Below, in pieces: positions 1 through 13,989 of a DNA stretch of 64,000 nucleotides. The notes under the pieces were generated by a model that was not told the origin of the DNA, made no database searches, and saw nothing but the letters and a program-made list of their open reading frames with translations. Every line of letters begins with the position of its first letter. Within the stretch, counting starts at the first letter, position 1. A program made the translations under genes and the position numbers. The DNA is from Casuarius casuarius (Eukaryota > Chordata > Aves > Casuariiformes > Casuariidae): assembly GCA_003342895.1 (NCBI GenBank), contig PTFA01000399.1, positions 503,350 through 567,349 of the forward strand. Reading direction: 5' to 3'.

Positions 1-3000
1 AGCACAGCACCGGAATGGCAAATGTTACTGATCACAGTCTGTGTTAAAGTCCTGCCAGTGGACCTGCTCCCTTCATTTCACAGAAAAGACGAGGGATTCA
101 AGGAGTTTGCACCTGTTCCAAGGTGACTGATGCTGATTTAGTTCTTCTTTGCCAAAAGGCAGTGCCAGGGCTGTTTGCTGGAGTGACCAAGGCACTGAGA
201 GATAACTGTGAAGGTGAAAGATACATCTGCTCTCAGATGTGTATGAACCTCTGATTGGGCTCCAGTTTGTCACTGTACCCTTCATGAATAGCAGCAGTAG
301 CAGCACATACTGCCTTCTTCTTTACTAAACCTTTGCATAAGTGGGTGTCTTTAGAAAACAATATTCTACAATAGAATGGAGAAACTTAAATCCACTTGTG
401 AGAAGTGGTGGAACTTCTCTTTGCAGGCTTCTGCAATGGACTGGAAATTGAAAAAGCAAGTACATGATAACAATGTCAGATGCTTTGCTTGCCTTGTGCA
501 TTTGCTCAGTTTTTGGCCAGTGAATTCCTCAAGAGTTAGTACCCTTCCTGCTATAACCCACAATAACTAAGTCTGCTTCAAAAAATCTGTGCAGAACAGG
601 AATCACTCTTAGGCATATCAGCAGATAACTGTGACAGAACCTGGTCAATTGTCAGACATTCGACAGATTTCTGTGAGGAAATGAAGCAAATAAATTCTCA
701 GAACCCTGGAGATAGCTCAGCCTCTCTCCTTGCATTGGACAAGATTTAATTATTTTACTGCAATGTACCAGCAAAGAGATATCTGTAATTGCCAAAACAT
801 TGGTCATGACAAAAAACAGTACTGCTCTAGGAACAACAGAGAAGGGGATACCAGCTCCTTGAAACCTAGACTCATAATTGCATTGCTTCACTTGATCGGA
901 TCTGATCTTCCAATGGTCTCCAATAATTGATCGAGAGCAAGATCACCATAAAAGAAACAATATCAGGGCAAATTTTAACTGTTGCTGAACTGTGAACAAC
1001 TTGGGACAAATTTGAAGATCTGGGCTTGTCATAGTTGACCTTTCTCTGCCTAACAGTTGTTTTTTATACTTGCTTTTGTAAAGGCAGTTGGGGGGACAGT
1101 TGTGACTGATCGACCTTCATCTATACTGCTCACCCCTCAAGAAGATAGTTAGAGACAATATTCACCTTTTTCAGGTTCAGTGGCTGGCCAGAGACAGTGA
1201 TCCATAGGCTGTGTATTGCCTGCCAGAATGATTCAGTTAATCTGTGACTTGATCCCTCCTGCTTTCCTCTCCTGGCAGCCACTCCCCTACCACGTCTTCA
1301 TATGGGCATGGGCTCTTGGATCATGCAGTGCAGGGAAGGATACCTGTACAATCACAAGATCTGATTCACACACATGGCTCGCCTCTCATAGGACATGGAC
1401 CCAAGTCAATGTTGGACATGGGAGAGATGCTTGGCAACTCAGATGAAAAGGTCACAGAGAGCTGGTATGAAGAGGTGTGGGTGTCTTCTCCACCCGAAAA
1501 GCTGGACTTCTTGATCCACTCTATCACATCTAATTGTGACTTCTTTTGTTTTTTCCCCTTTGTCTTCAGAATGTGATCCTTGTGATCTGATATGGAGGAT
1601 ATTCAGAAGAAATACCAGTTGTTTCCTTTGTCTCAAATAAATGTAAAGCTAAGCAACTAAAAAAACCCCAACACATCAGAATGGCATTAATGTTATTTCC
1701 TTTAGTCCATTCTTTATTATATGTACCTTGCATGATTCTCTTTTGCATTTTATATGAATGAATTCAGTTTTGAATTGTCTGAAAAGGCTGTCTAATTAAA
1801 AAAAAAAGACAAATTCAACACCTTAAGTCAACATTTTGAAACAATTTCTGAAACTCTGAAGCAAGAAAGATATCCACAAGAAAATTCAGTATAAAAAACA
1901 ACCTTCATCACTAAACCATCAATATATGCTCACACTGAGGCAAAAAGAAAAATTTTGTTTAGGTTCAAAACTTTTTCAAAATTTAGCTTAAAAGTGGTCT
2001 CCTCATGCCTTTACTAATCCAATTACAGAATGGAACTATAAAAGTTAAAGAATGTTTTTCTTTTCTACTACTAACACTATACTAATGCATTTTTTCAAAA
2101 TCATGCTTTTTAACATCTCAAAATAAAAGTTAATTGTAAGACCTGAACAGCAGCTGTCAAACATACATTTGAAAAACTAGATCCATTTTTCCTTGGAGTA
2201 TAGCACAGGCACTAGTTACATCATTTTTGTTGTCTTTCAGACTCAACTACAGCTATATATATACCCTGGCCATAAAAAAAAAAAAAAACACTTTGCAATC
2301 TGTTTTTAATGCTGGCTTATCACATGAAGGCAATTTAAAAAAAAAATACCATTCTTTCCAATTTAAAGGATATGTCTGGATTTTTTGTCTTTCAGTTATT
2401 ATCTAGTTCAAACTGAAGGATCAGTGCCCTTATATCTCTCAGTAATTATCACTCACACAACCGGTGCAGTGCATGGCTTTGTTTCTACTAGAAAAATTAG
2501 AGCATTTTCCCACATTTCTTCTGAATGAAGTCTTCTAAGAGCTTTTAGCATATAAAGGGCATCTCTTAAAAATTTTTGCTATAATTTTACATGTAGTTTT
2601 GTTTTGATTATCCTCAACCACATTTATGTGTCAAGATTGCATTCACTATTTTTGTTTTTAGCATTGTCACTGGCTCTAACACATGGTGCACTGTACTCCT
2701 TCTCCAGCATTATCTTGTTAAATCAACTTATGTCTATTAGTAAAGGATCATTTCCTTCTGTTATAATTAATGATAACATCAAATATCCAGCCTTGTATTT
2801 TATACATGCATCCTAAAATCTTTACCTTCCCTTGGCTACAATTCTTCAGTGTTACATGAGTTTCTCATAATTCAATGAGTTTCTCATAGTTAAATTTTTT
2901 TTGCATGAAGCAGTGCATTTCTTCAGTAATTATTCAGTATTACGGAACCTACATAAATTTCTGTTCCCTTCATTGCATTGTTTGTATTTACATTAACCAC

Positions 3001-6000
3001 ATATGAAACATTAGAGTTTCATTTGTCCCCTACTACAAATAGTTTTGTGAAGAGATACAAATCAAAAACCATCTGGTCATGGACAGCAGAGTTTTAGAAT
3101 CAGCATCACATCCTAAGAGTAAAGGATTAATCTGACAAAGCAACTCCATGTTACAGTATGCCAAAGTGTCTGAACAGACACTGTTGAATAGACCTAATCT
3201 GTTGAAAAATGCAGTTATGGAGAAATCAACTTGTTCAAGATTTGTAGTCAAAATATTGAGTAGCTCTGGTTAAGAAAATAAGAAAGAAGGCAAAATATTT
3301 GAGATACTTCATTTTGACTCCTTTTAGTGGAATATATTTCTTTCTTTCTTTTTTCATTTTTCATTTTCATTGTTAAAGTTGACATACCAAACAAAACACA
3401 CATCTGAAAAGGTGAAGAATTAAAATTATGTTATAATTTGTTTGGAACAGCTCTGCTGACCTTAAAAAACCCAAAATATAAATTCCATCTTGACATTAAA
3501 TTTTTTCTTTTCCCTTTTTTCAGTTTACGTTCACACCAAAAATATGAAAATAAACAAGTAAAATAAAAATCCACACCATTCTCCAGCTGAGGTCTTCAGA
3601 TTTGGTTTTTCATTTTTTAAAAGCTTCATTTTGATTGTCATTTCTGAGCACAGTTTTTGCAACGGTAGAAACATTATGCATCCATAGTCCTATTCATATC
3701 CACGCAGCTGGTGCAGCATTCAGATTACAGGAGAACAACTACAAGTTGCGCATCTTCTCTTATTTTCAGTCCTATCATTCAGACTACTGTTAAAAATTTA
3801 ATGCCTGTTGATTAAACAACCCAGATCTCTCCAGCCAAATTTTGTCCTCTTTCTTATCCTGATTCTAATCTTTCTTGGTCAGCCCATCCTCTGTCTGATT
3901 CACAGACAGAAAAGCTCTCTTGTGTTAGACATTTCTCTTGAGTCTCCGTATTTGAAACACTTAATATGATTACTACTTCCACTATTAGAGTGCATTGTTT
4001 GTGAACAAAATATTTGTCGGCCACTCCCTTATTTCTGAATTTCTCATTCCTAATGGAAAACAATTCCTTCAAGGAAGTGCTATTAAAATTCAGATCAGGC
4101 ATAGCACCACCCTCATGTTCAAATACACTTCTACCTTGCCTTTGAGTTTTAAAGTGAAATTAACAGTATTTACATTACATGTAATAACTTTTAAGAGTGT
4201 ATACTACTTTTACATAATTCAAACAGTCCTTTCCAATCTATTGTATTCAATTATTGAAAGAAATATGATTCTTTCAGAATAGAAAAACCTTTTTCCCATC
4301 AGAGTGGTAAAATAACATGAATCTTTTTATTGGTTATCTTCAGTGTTGTTGGTATAAAAATTCCTTCTGCAACCTTTGCATCTACATTTAGTAAGTTGTT
4401 CCTTGAGCAACAGAGGTAGTAAAGCATAGCGTTCACAGATTTGTGTCCCATGGTCCCTCTGATGACTGCCTGAAATGTTTCTAATTCTCTCCTATGTCTC
4501 CTCAAGCCCTTCATGGAGACCCAAGGTCTCTCTCACGTACTGTGACCACCAGCTGTAGAAGGGGCAGCATATGCTGTGGCTGGCTGCAAACTGTGCCTGT
4601 GCTGGCTAACCAGCCTGGATGTACACCACGGTGGCTGGCTGGCCAGAAAAGCACAAATAACTACTGAGCTTTGGCTTCACCCTTTCCTTCAGGAAGCCCT
4701 TCCTTTGAGTCTCTTCCCTCTGTTCAGTGACTGACTTTCATGCAGCTTGGCAGAACACAGTATCTCTGAGGCATTTATCTTTTTTTTTCAGTGGGTGAAA
4801 CATACACCGGGGGAAGGCAGGCAGATCAATAGAAAGACATAACAATCATACATAAGCTTTACTTCCTTAAGAAATCAACATGAAAGTCATAGTGTTTTTT
4901 AATCCTCCCCCCCATTTTTCTACACATGAGTTATTTCTGGTTTCTTGATTTTCAAAGACATTGTGTTTCCTTGCTGCTTTTTAACTGAACCCCTGCAGAA
5001 AAAATCTTAGTCATGCTGATACTGCTTTTCTGGCCCTGTCTTCCAGAGTCTCATAAACCCTAGCAATGTTTCAGTTAGGGTCTGAACGAAACAAAGAATC
5101 AAGAAGCAGCCTCATGAATCCTAGTAAAACACTGGGTAGCATCCTGAACTGCAGGCTCCATCCAGCCTGACTTCATGCTTTGGTGCCCCTCTGGCTGCAT
5201 TTGTTTCCATGTGACAGGTCTCTCTGAACCAAGCTTCTCAAATGTTCCCTGTGTAAAAAGGTCCAGCAACCACATTCAGGAAGTGTAGCCTCTTCATTGG
5301 CACTGAATCTCAGTGCTCCCAGTAGAGCTGCTCATACACAACTGTTTGTAATAGAAACCTCCTGAAGGCCAGATCCAACCAAAGCACCTGCAGCTCTACT
5401 GTAATTTTCCTTCAGCTTGCTCTGTCAGGAAATGCAGATCTACAGCTTGTCCTTATCACTTATCACTAGATCAAGAACAGAGCACAGTCTCTTCTTGCAT
5501 GTACTTGATTCTACGTCCTTTTTGTAACATTTAAAAGATCTCCCCAGTCAATGTCTGCAGAATAGTTCTCCACTTTGGATGCAGAATATGGAGTATGATG
5601 AGTGAGAAGAATTGACATGTGCAGAGATTTGGACACTTCTTTGGTATCTGTTTCCATCTGTCAGAACTGGAAAATAGCAAGTAATGTGAATCAGTTCACA
5701 TTTAACTGTAATCTCCACTCTAAGACCTGCCAGAGATGACTTAGGCACAAAACTACTCGTTGTATCTCTTGACTTAAGGAAGCCTGAAGGCACCAGTACC
5801 CCAAATGTTTTTGCACAGAAATGAGCTCCAAAACATTTAGCATTTATGCAATCCTAAGTCTCGTAAATGTGTTCATTTTTTCCCCTTTTGAGCAAAGTTT
5901 CCTAATGGTTTAGCTGTCCGATGATATCAAGGAAATTTTACTTGATGTGTACTGAAAAATGCTTGGAAATCCTGCTCTCTCTTTTTCTGTCCTTCTCTTA

Positions 6001-8099
6001 CTGTTGCATAAGAGAAGACTCTAATGGAAAGATCAGTTTTAAGGCAGAAGATAGATAGATCAAAAGATCTTTAAGTGACCCACAACATGCACAACAGCAA
6101 CATCTCTTGTCTTTAGTCTTATTTATATTTCTGGCACTGAATTCTGTTTCTGTTTGAAGGAGAAAAAAAAGGAGAGAAAAATAAAACATACATATGAATT
6201 AATTACAAAGTACTCCTCTTAAATTACAGCTCTGCTTCACCTTCCAACCTGCTCCCTTCTGTAGCTAGTGAATGAATAATCAGGAGATGCCACAGGTTTC
6301 TAGAATAACAAGACGAAACAGGCCTGAAAATTTTGTTTCTTTTCACCTGTCATTATGTAGCCTGAGTGATTTGGTAGGATTTCTTATTTGTTTTTAATAC
6401 AGACCTTGTAAATTAGTACATCACTTCTCAAGTTCATATTCCTTAGAGCAAGCCATTGTCACTTTATTATTTAGAAGGATATATAGAAAGACATACAGCT
6501 AAGCTGGTGTATGTTTACTGTTATTGAGAGAGAAGTCTGTTATTGAATACACCCAGCTACATAACCACTATGTGCTGAAATCAGAGAGTACCTTGTGAAA
6601 TCTCTGCAGTCAGAAGAAACAACAGTGCGCCTCTAAAATAAATACCAGTATTTTCTTCTTGTGCATCTATTCTTGGCAAGAGTGAGCAAAGTGAAAACAT
6701 AAATGAAAACAAAATATGGAAACTTACTAAAAATTCCTATTTTTCAAATTTTAATTTTCTTTTTTTGTTTTAGGAATATTCCAGTTAATAATGTTTACAT
6801 CAATATTAATACTATCAATAAGGTCATGACAAGTATTTCAGTTGGAGTTAAAAGTTCTGCTTATTGTAGAAAACCTGGGGAAAGGTATCAAGTTTTAGCC
6901 TCTCAAAATTTGAAATATTCAAAATTATCACTTACTCTGAATAATGTTTGCCTCTCTATGGTCTAGGAAAAGAGAAATGTCATATCCACCTTGCCAATTG
7001 ACATCCAGATCTTTAGAGGTTGTAAATCAATAGGGATGCTTTGCTGTAGCTTCACTGATTTACATCATTTATAGCCCAGAATGTATAATCCAAACTGCTA
7101 TAGGCTCTTATTGTAGAAGTGACAGTAAAGCACATGTATACCATCTTACCCCTATGACATTACTTCTTTTTCTCACTTCAGTAACGTGACACTTTTTTAA
7201 AGCCAGATAACTTGGGGTGAACACATTCTCAGGCAATGTAGGGCTACTATAGCAAAAACTTCATCACCAGAGGAATGAGTATGACCAAGAAAAAAGAGGC
7301 AAGTGAAAAAAATTTTGTGTTAGAAGACACACTAGTTTCTGTTTAGACAGTACTTGCCCTTGCTCTTTCCCCAAACTAGTTCTGAAACTAATGCAACTAC
7401 AGATACATGCTTTTGTTTATACCTCCTCAGCAATCACATTATCTATCTAAAACCAGGTCAAGGCAAAACTTCAAGAATGAGAGAATTTGCCTTAACACGT
7501 TACTGCACCCGATAGACTGCCTCCCTTTCCTGGAGAAGAAAACATTTCTTTTTCGAGGTAGTGATTTAAAAATTTTTAAGAGCCAATGTTTTTATTTACA
7601 GTAAATATATCAGAAGAAGTTGTTCACGGTTTTGAACCAGTAATTCAAATTTTAACTTAATTTCATAATATTGAAAAAAGCTCATTTTGTTTCAGCTCAG
7701 AATCAAAACAATTTTTAATTTTTCATCCACTCTTATTTTTCCTTCTTGTAATTTTTACCAACATAATTGATCAAGAAGCTCAAGGTTAAATAAATAAACA
7801 GTTAAACTCCTCAGCAGAATGCACCTGTATTTCCCCTGCTTTACTATTTACATAACCAATATGAATTTAAAACTAATGCTACATAATCTTAACTCTGCTC
7901 CCACTTAGGGGACAGCTTATGCTTATCCTGCCTAAATTCTCCCTGTCTTACTAACATTTCCTCTCAACAGTGTCTTCCTGTGCATAACTCCAAGAAACCC
8001 TACTCACTCAAGTTTGGAAAAGGGTTTTCCTATAAACCACAAAGAAGTAATTTCCATCCTGAAGTGAATGCACTGATGCATCACTGAAATGGATTTTTT
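1..8099. other. AT-rich non-coding DNA, no gene recognised
   Basis: No open reading frame here exceeds 95 codons, and none has recognisable protein motifs or a consistent splice structure. The stretch is AT-rich with scattered homopolymers, for example 15 A at 2274-2288. It also holds one short tandem duplication at 2856-2893, listed separately. A passage near 7046-7085 faintly resembles old dispersed repeats of sauropsid genomes but is too diverged to call. I see no CpG cluster that would mark a promoter. It is best read as intergenic or deep intronic sequence. Confidence 0.75.
2856..2893. repeat. 19-bp tandem duplication
   Basis: Two adjacent 19-bp units (2856-2874 and 2875-2893) both begin ATGAGTTTCTCATA and differ only in the last few bases. 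Each unit contains the inverted pair ATGAG/CTCAT, so each could form a very small hairpin. This is most likely a simple replication-slippage duplication with no evident function. Confidence 0.8.
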
Positions 8100-8122
8100 T
8101 ATATATATATACATATATATAT
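8100..8122. repeat. (TA)n microsatellite
   Basis: An alternating TA run with a single C interruption near 8112, following a run of T. It is a simple sequence repeat, probably length-polymorphic. Confidence 0.9.
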
Positions 8123-11039
8123 GGAGTTGTGTGAGATAAAATGGGGGTTTAATGTGAATTAGGTTGATCTTACACTAATCACAGCATAACTTCAGCTAAA
8201 ATGTTTATCAAACTAACAAAGCTGTTAGAATCACTTTTCTTTCTCCCTTAGGTATCTTGCAAAGTCAATACATGGGATTAATGATTAGCAATCTTACATT
8301 AGGTATTCATTGAGAAAGATTTTCACATGCGTTTCCCTGCATGTCCTGATGAAAGTGGGTTGTAAAGATAGAACGTGTTTGGGAATATTTAATGCAGTAT
8401 GGTTCAAATACTGGTGTCATTTATAATTAGGAGGACAGAAGTGATCTAATGTAAGTTCCTCTTACACACATTTCAGCTAGGCTCCAGCTGAAACAGATGT
8501 CTTTTCTTTGTAGGTGAGTAGGAAGATTAGGGCTTACTGTTGGTATGATTTAAATTAAGAATATTGTGTTTTGTCAGTGGAAGCAAAGTGTATGGATTCA
8601 TCCAGAGTATCTGAGATGTGGTCTCATAAAACAAATGTAGCAATATAATATTTTTTTATCTGAAATTTGTTTCTTGAAAAACTGTGTCAACATAAATGTG
8701 TGTGTGTATGTGTATGGATGTATAGGTATATCTGGATGCATGTGTGTATGTATAAAAAAATTTACTTCTGATTTTTTTTTCAAACATAGAATGTTTATTT
8801 ATACTTGTCATTCATTATTTTGCACATCCAAAGACACTAAAACAAATGTGACCCTCAGCTGAAAGCAACAAAATTGCATGTCCATCTATAAAACACTGTT
8901 TTGCTTGGGGCGATACATCTTGAGCAAGTGTATAGCAAATCTCAATGCATTTTAATATTAAAAATTTAAGCCCAGAGAATGGTCTCATCTGATTCCCAGG
9001 CCCTATTTTAAGCCCTTTGAGAAACATCTTTGCTAATGTATTGAAAATAAGTAACCAGGAGGGAAATACATATATATAAAATAATATGCATTACTAAATG
9101 GATAAAATATCTTCAAATACAGCTATGTCATATTTGATATAAATGCCTGACAACAAACAGTCTGTCAGTGAAATGGAATCATGTATATTTAATCCTATGA
9201 GGGTTAGTCAAATCCTGCCTGACCAGTGCATCTTTCATTAAACTGCAAAATTCATAAGGAAGGGTGACTTTGGGGTCAAGGTTTCCTTCCCCTGGCTTTT
9301 CTCCAGACCGAGGGTCCCGTTCTCAATGTACTGAGTCACCCTCTTCTCCCCATACCTCTGAGTGCCTTCTACTTTTATTAAAGCCAGTCGCAAGTGAAGC
9401 TATAGAGCCCAAGTCAGCAGTGGAGCATTTCCATGTCCGGAGGCAAGAGAAGTTTTTTTGTTTTGTTTTTCGCACAGCGGTCGTGAATCGGAGGTTCACG
9501 GTGGACATAACCTGTTCCAGCAGCAGGAGTGTGCAATAGCAGTAGTTGTATCTGGAGCTACAGTCTCTCGTTTCTAGTGGTCCCTAAGAACATTATTATG
9601 CACTAGAAGTTTCCAAGGCTCAGCTACTCAGAGCTATCAATCTTTTTTGACCTCTCTCTGTCCATGCTCCAAGCAGACAAGAGCTCCACTTTTGTTCCCA
9701 AGCTTTACCAAAGCTATATAAATATACATTAATGTTATGCTGACCTAACCACATCTACATGCCTTATAGCCGGTTAGGAGATCCCTTTCATTTGTCTGAA
9801 AAAAAAAATGTACACATAGCTTCATGCAGTATCTGATACCGCAAAACTGTTACCTATATTTGGTGATTGACCATATTGCTTGTATTGTCCTCTTTTGTCC
9901 CACTCTCCTTTCAAATTTTTCCTCTCTTCTAGCTGACAGCTTGAGTCTTTAGGTATTGCTTTTGCTCGAAACTGCTCAGTTTCCATACACATTTAGCTTG
10001 CAGACCTCTACTGACTGGATAAAACTATGTTAAAAAAAGCTTAGCTCTTTTTAAGATATTTTCTTTAAAGAGTTCACATTGCTATAGCTTTTTCCTAGTG
10101 ACTGTTTAAGCAGTATAAGAAGCCCACATTTCTGCAACATTTTCCATCCTATCTAAAAATGCATGGGATTTCAACATGACTCCGTTATACCTTCCTCCAT
10201 CCCACCAACATANGGAAATGTTTTATGTCACCCTATTTCATTGCTTGATTCTTGGAATGGCCCTTGTTGGATGCCATCTCCTTCTGTGCTATGCTCTTTT
10301 AATTCAAGGAATGAACAAATGGTCCTACTATCAGCATATTAGAGCTCCCCACAAAGGTTTTTGGAGACCTGGCCTGCCGAGGCGGCAGTGACCTCCTTCC
10401 TAAGCTTGATCTGTAATACGCTGAGATTTGATTTACCTGCTTGTTGCTTTTTGTCTAAAGGAAAGCCAGAAAGATGAGTTTTTCTTTTCTTTCCTGTTTT
10501 TTTCATGAAAAAAGAGAAACCAATTGTTAAATGTGGTATTGCACATATTTTGGACCAAACCCTGTTCACTTTACTCTCATTTGTATCTTCATTTATTTAT
10601 GACAGGTCCTTTCATGTTATTTGATGAGCAGTATTTGAACTCTGTCAGTCACTACCTATATTATTATGTTAAGAATAGAAACAAATAATTATATTACCAT
10701 AAAGGTGTCTCTGCAGGGTTTCTTTAAGAAGCAGATTTCCTGATTAAAGCAACTCCTGGCTTCTTTCATTTCTGAAAGGCTTTAAGCAATCTGAAATGTT
10801 GCTTTGATTCAGTCATGATAAGCAAGTACATACAGAAACACTGCAGGGCTGCTTTTTATAGTGTAGCTTTTCATAAAGGTTTAAATTACTAAGCCTAAAT
10901 GAGCGTCTTAGAAAAGGAGGAAAGTGCCTTCCTTGTTGTAGCAACAGTCTTTTCTGCCTGCAGTAGGCAGGACATTGACCTCTACCTGAACAGCCCGAGG
11001 TAAGAGGAGTAGCCATGGGAAATTATTTATAACCTGACC
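8123..11039. other. Non-coding DNA with a slightly CpG-richer patch
   Basis: No supportable gene. At 8697-8753 there is an imperfect TG/TATG microsatellite. At about 9260-9560 the sequence becomes richer in GC and holds several CpG dinucleotides (around 9476-9505) together with a 92-codon plus-strand frame (9264-9539). That frame has no recognisable domain and is serine-rich, as expected from GC-richer non-coding DNA. The patch could be a younger or less decayed insertion, but I cannot identify it. A single N lies at 10213. Confidence 0.6.
8697..8753. repeat. Imperfect TG/TATG microsatellite
   Basis: A degenerate alternating tract of TGTG, TATG and GGATG units. It is simple sequence with several interruptions, so it is probably old. 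Confidence 0.8.
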
Positions 11040-11220
11040 AGCTCATTTAGTTTCATCCTCTGAGGCCCTCAGAGTCTAACTGACACAGCAATAATGGCCA
11101 GTGAACTTTTGATCCAATTAATTGTTAATGAGAGGTTTGATTAGCAAATAAAGGGCCTATTAGGTTAGCTGATTGTCTTTCTTTCACAATACCAGAGGTC
11201 AACATTTTTTTTTGACTGAA
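11040..11220. promoter_or_regulatory. Candidate conserved non-coding element with homeodomain-type motifs
   Basis: This stretch is unusually dense in TAAT-core motifs and their complements: CAATTAATTG at about 11116-11125, TTAATGA just after it, and GATTAG at about 11139-11144. It also has two GGCC-type blocks and AGGTCA near 11196-11201. There is no open frame and no repeat resemblance. Such clustering is typical of vertebrate developmental enhancers, but conservation cannot be seen from one sequence, so this is inference from composition and motifs only. Confidence 0.3.
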
Positions 11221-11730
11221 GGAAAAGTGCACTGTGTACTCTGGTTAAATTAATCACATGCTCACAGGTGTTGAGTAAAGCCGATTCAGGGAAACAGTCA
11301 GCTTAGACATCTGTCTGCGACCATAAGGATGCAATAGGTATTCCTTGGTATGTTCAGAGTTAGATTTTTATTTCTTCAGTAATTCAACTGCCTGTGCTTT
11401 TCTGTGCCTGCAAAATGTTGCATTAACCCACCCTTCTCCTTGTCCTGCTTTCATTCAGGCTTCTTTCACAATTGTCTTTTATTTGAATTATGCTGCCAGA
11501 ATTCTCAGGCAGTTTCAGATTAATTAATTCTTCATATGTATTTAAAATTTCCCAGCGTATATGCAAACACAGTTGCTGTGCATGATATTCTATTCCTGAA
11601 AATTTCCCTCTGAGTTATGACATACTTTTGTAAAATAACAATGACTAAAGAGAAATGAAGGACTAAACTGATCTACAAATGACACCTATGTAAATTAAAA
11701 GCATTTTGATCTCAGAGCAGCCATTACAGA

Positions 11731-11762
11731 TTTACACTAGTGTGTATTTACACTAGTGTAAA
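11731..11762. repeat. Direct repeat plus 16-bp perfect palindrome
   Basis: The 13-mer TTTACACTAGTGT occurs at 11731-11743 and again at 11747-11759. The second copy extends into the perfect palindrome TTTACACTAGTGTAAA (11747-11762). Motifs of this form resemble the centre of old palindromic MITE-like repeats of sauropsid genomes, but the flanks are too decayed to confirm that. Confidence 0.6.
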
Positions 11763-13989
11763 TTGCAGAGTAGCTTCTGTTATCTGAACATTTCATCTGC
11801 TTTCTTATTATCAATAGTGTTTGAAAATAGAATACCCTGGTCTCTTCCCTCCTGCCCCTATAATACACAGAAAGCTGCAGCAGAAGAACACCAAGTTTCT
11901 TGTCAAGCTCTCAAATATTACAAATCTGAAGGACTGGTTGCCTATTTTGTAGGGTGTGATATAGTCTTTAATTACATGATCAAATTCTGTTTTTCCGTGG
12001 TGCCTTTGTACTCTTTTCATTCAGTTCACAGGATGGATGGGACTTAGCAAAGGAGCAGCGCTTCGGTGTTTCTTTTCGTCCTTGTTACATTATGAAGGCT
12101 CATGCGTTTCCTGGCTATTGGGACCTTGGTTTTGCATAGCTTCTGTTTTTTCCTGGATTTTCTATGTGTAACAGATTCAGATGGAATTTCTTGATCTTGG
12201 TGACATTTAGATCCCAACATTTGTCCTTAGAAGAGCTAGAACCTTTTTGAGTACTGCCCAAAACTCTATCATTTGAGCAACTAACTGTGGAAGCAATAGC
12301 AAGTTTTTCTCCTTTGCATATAGCAGTTCTCTGCAGTAAATGATGCCTATGGTTTACCAAGGGGATTTGTAGACCTTTTTTTGACCTTAGAGACGTGGCT
12401 GAGGTCCTGGAAGCCCTGATTCTGTCCCTTTTCCTCTACCCCAGCCAGTCAGAACTCTTCTGCCTCTAAATTTATCAGACTTTAGAAAACCTTATTCTTT
12501 GCCCCACTCTTCTGTCCTAATCCTTCCTTTGGTACTGGCTCTTCACTCCTTCCCATTCTTTCTCTTTTCCGATTAGTCTGCTGATGCCTGTCCTTACTTC
12601 CAGTCATCCAGCTGACTCTCTTTAACTACAGATAGAAAATGTTTTTCTGACTTTATATGTGAAGCTTTACTCACACACACATGCATGAAAATATTCCCAT
12701 GTGCCTGCGCAGTTGTAGACATGCACCTAATTTTTCAGATTTCATAAAGTCGTAAATAACTGAAAGCGGGCTTTTATAATGAAAAGTAGCACCACCTAGT
12801 ATAGTGCTATCAGCTTGATGTATAATAGACATTTCTTTTCTTAGGGACATAATCTTCTATCTTTACTCATTCTGCATAATATCCTTCATTGAAAATAGCT
12901 CTACTGAGTATAGAAGGCAAGCCTTCAGTTTGAAAAAATGTTCGGGAAATGGAAGCCAATGAGTATGTTCAAAATAGTGGCCTCACAGTATGTCTGGTAA
13001 TTAAAAAGAAAATGGCAGAAACTAATCTCGTTTCTGATGAAGCTAATGGGAAAACCTCCACTTGATTTTACTAGGTTAGGAAATGCTCTAAAAAAATTAG
13101 TTACCACATATAAAGACAGATAATGAAGACATATGTATTAAATATTATGATTATGGAAATCTGTTAGTAGTTATGCACTAACAGAGGAAGAAATAATTGA
13201 AAATATCTAGTTGGCTGTGAAAGATGCATTTCAAGAAGAGCTCTCAGCTGAAATGGAGAATCAAAGATATAGATAGAGGAAATCTGTTCAAAATGACAGG
13301 CTCTGAATAAGTGCAGATTCTCATAGCGTGAGACATAAGACAGTAAGCTGGGATTGCGAGGGGACCAAGGCAAGAAAAGGGAGTAAAGCTAGAACAGCCA
13401 GCATTCTTGGTATGCTGCATGGACCACCTCCAGCACCAACTACATTCAAGCAACTTTAAGGAACATTTGGTAATTCTTTGTAGATGGGTAAGAGTAGAAN
13501 TCTGGAGGATGGTAAGTAATGGTGGTACTTTGAGAATGTCCTGGAATCCAAAAAGGTTGTAAAGTCACATTACTTACAGAGCCCTTGCTGACATCCTTCT
13601 AATGAAATCTCTTACCAAGACGTCCCACATTAATCTCTGTGCCTCAGACTTCTTTTCACACTGAGTCTCTTCTGGGTACAACCCCCTCTTCCCCTTTTTT
13701 CTTTTCTGTAAAGTAGGATATGCATATCTGGTATTATAGAATATTAGTATATAAGAAGAATATAACAATCAAAAAAGAGAAGTGAATCATTCTAAAATGG
13801 TTCCTCTAACAATATAAGCAAGAACCGAATGGCATAAAGATGTAGGTCTGTGTACTGAAAGAAGCATATCTAACTCCCTAGTTTTTTTGATACACATAAT
13901 TCCTGGAGTTTGCTTGTGGCTGTATGCTGTAGGAATATGAAACCTTAGCATTTTTTTCCACAGAATGATTTTATTCTTTTTCAAATTGT
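11763..13989. other. AT-rich non-coding DNA, pyrimidine-rich stretch inside
   Basis: No gene is supported. From about 12390 to 12620 the plus strand is pyrimidine-rich and slightly higher in GC, without recognisable coding or repeat content. A single N lies at 13500. Short frames in this span overlap each other on opposite strands and show no motif. Confidence 0.65.

Noticed and set aside
9264..9539. 92-codon plus-strand frame in a CpG-richer patch, considered as a first exon
   Set aside because: No recognisable domain, no clear donor, and CpG density too low for a promoter island. Described only as an unidentified patch.
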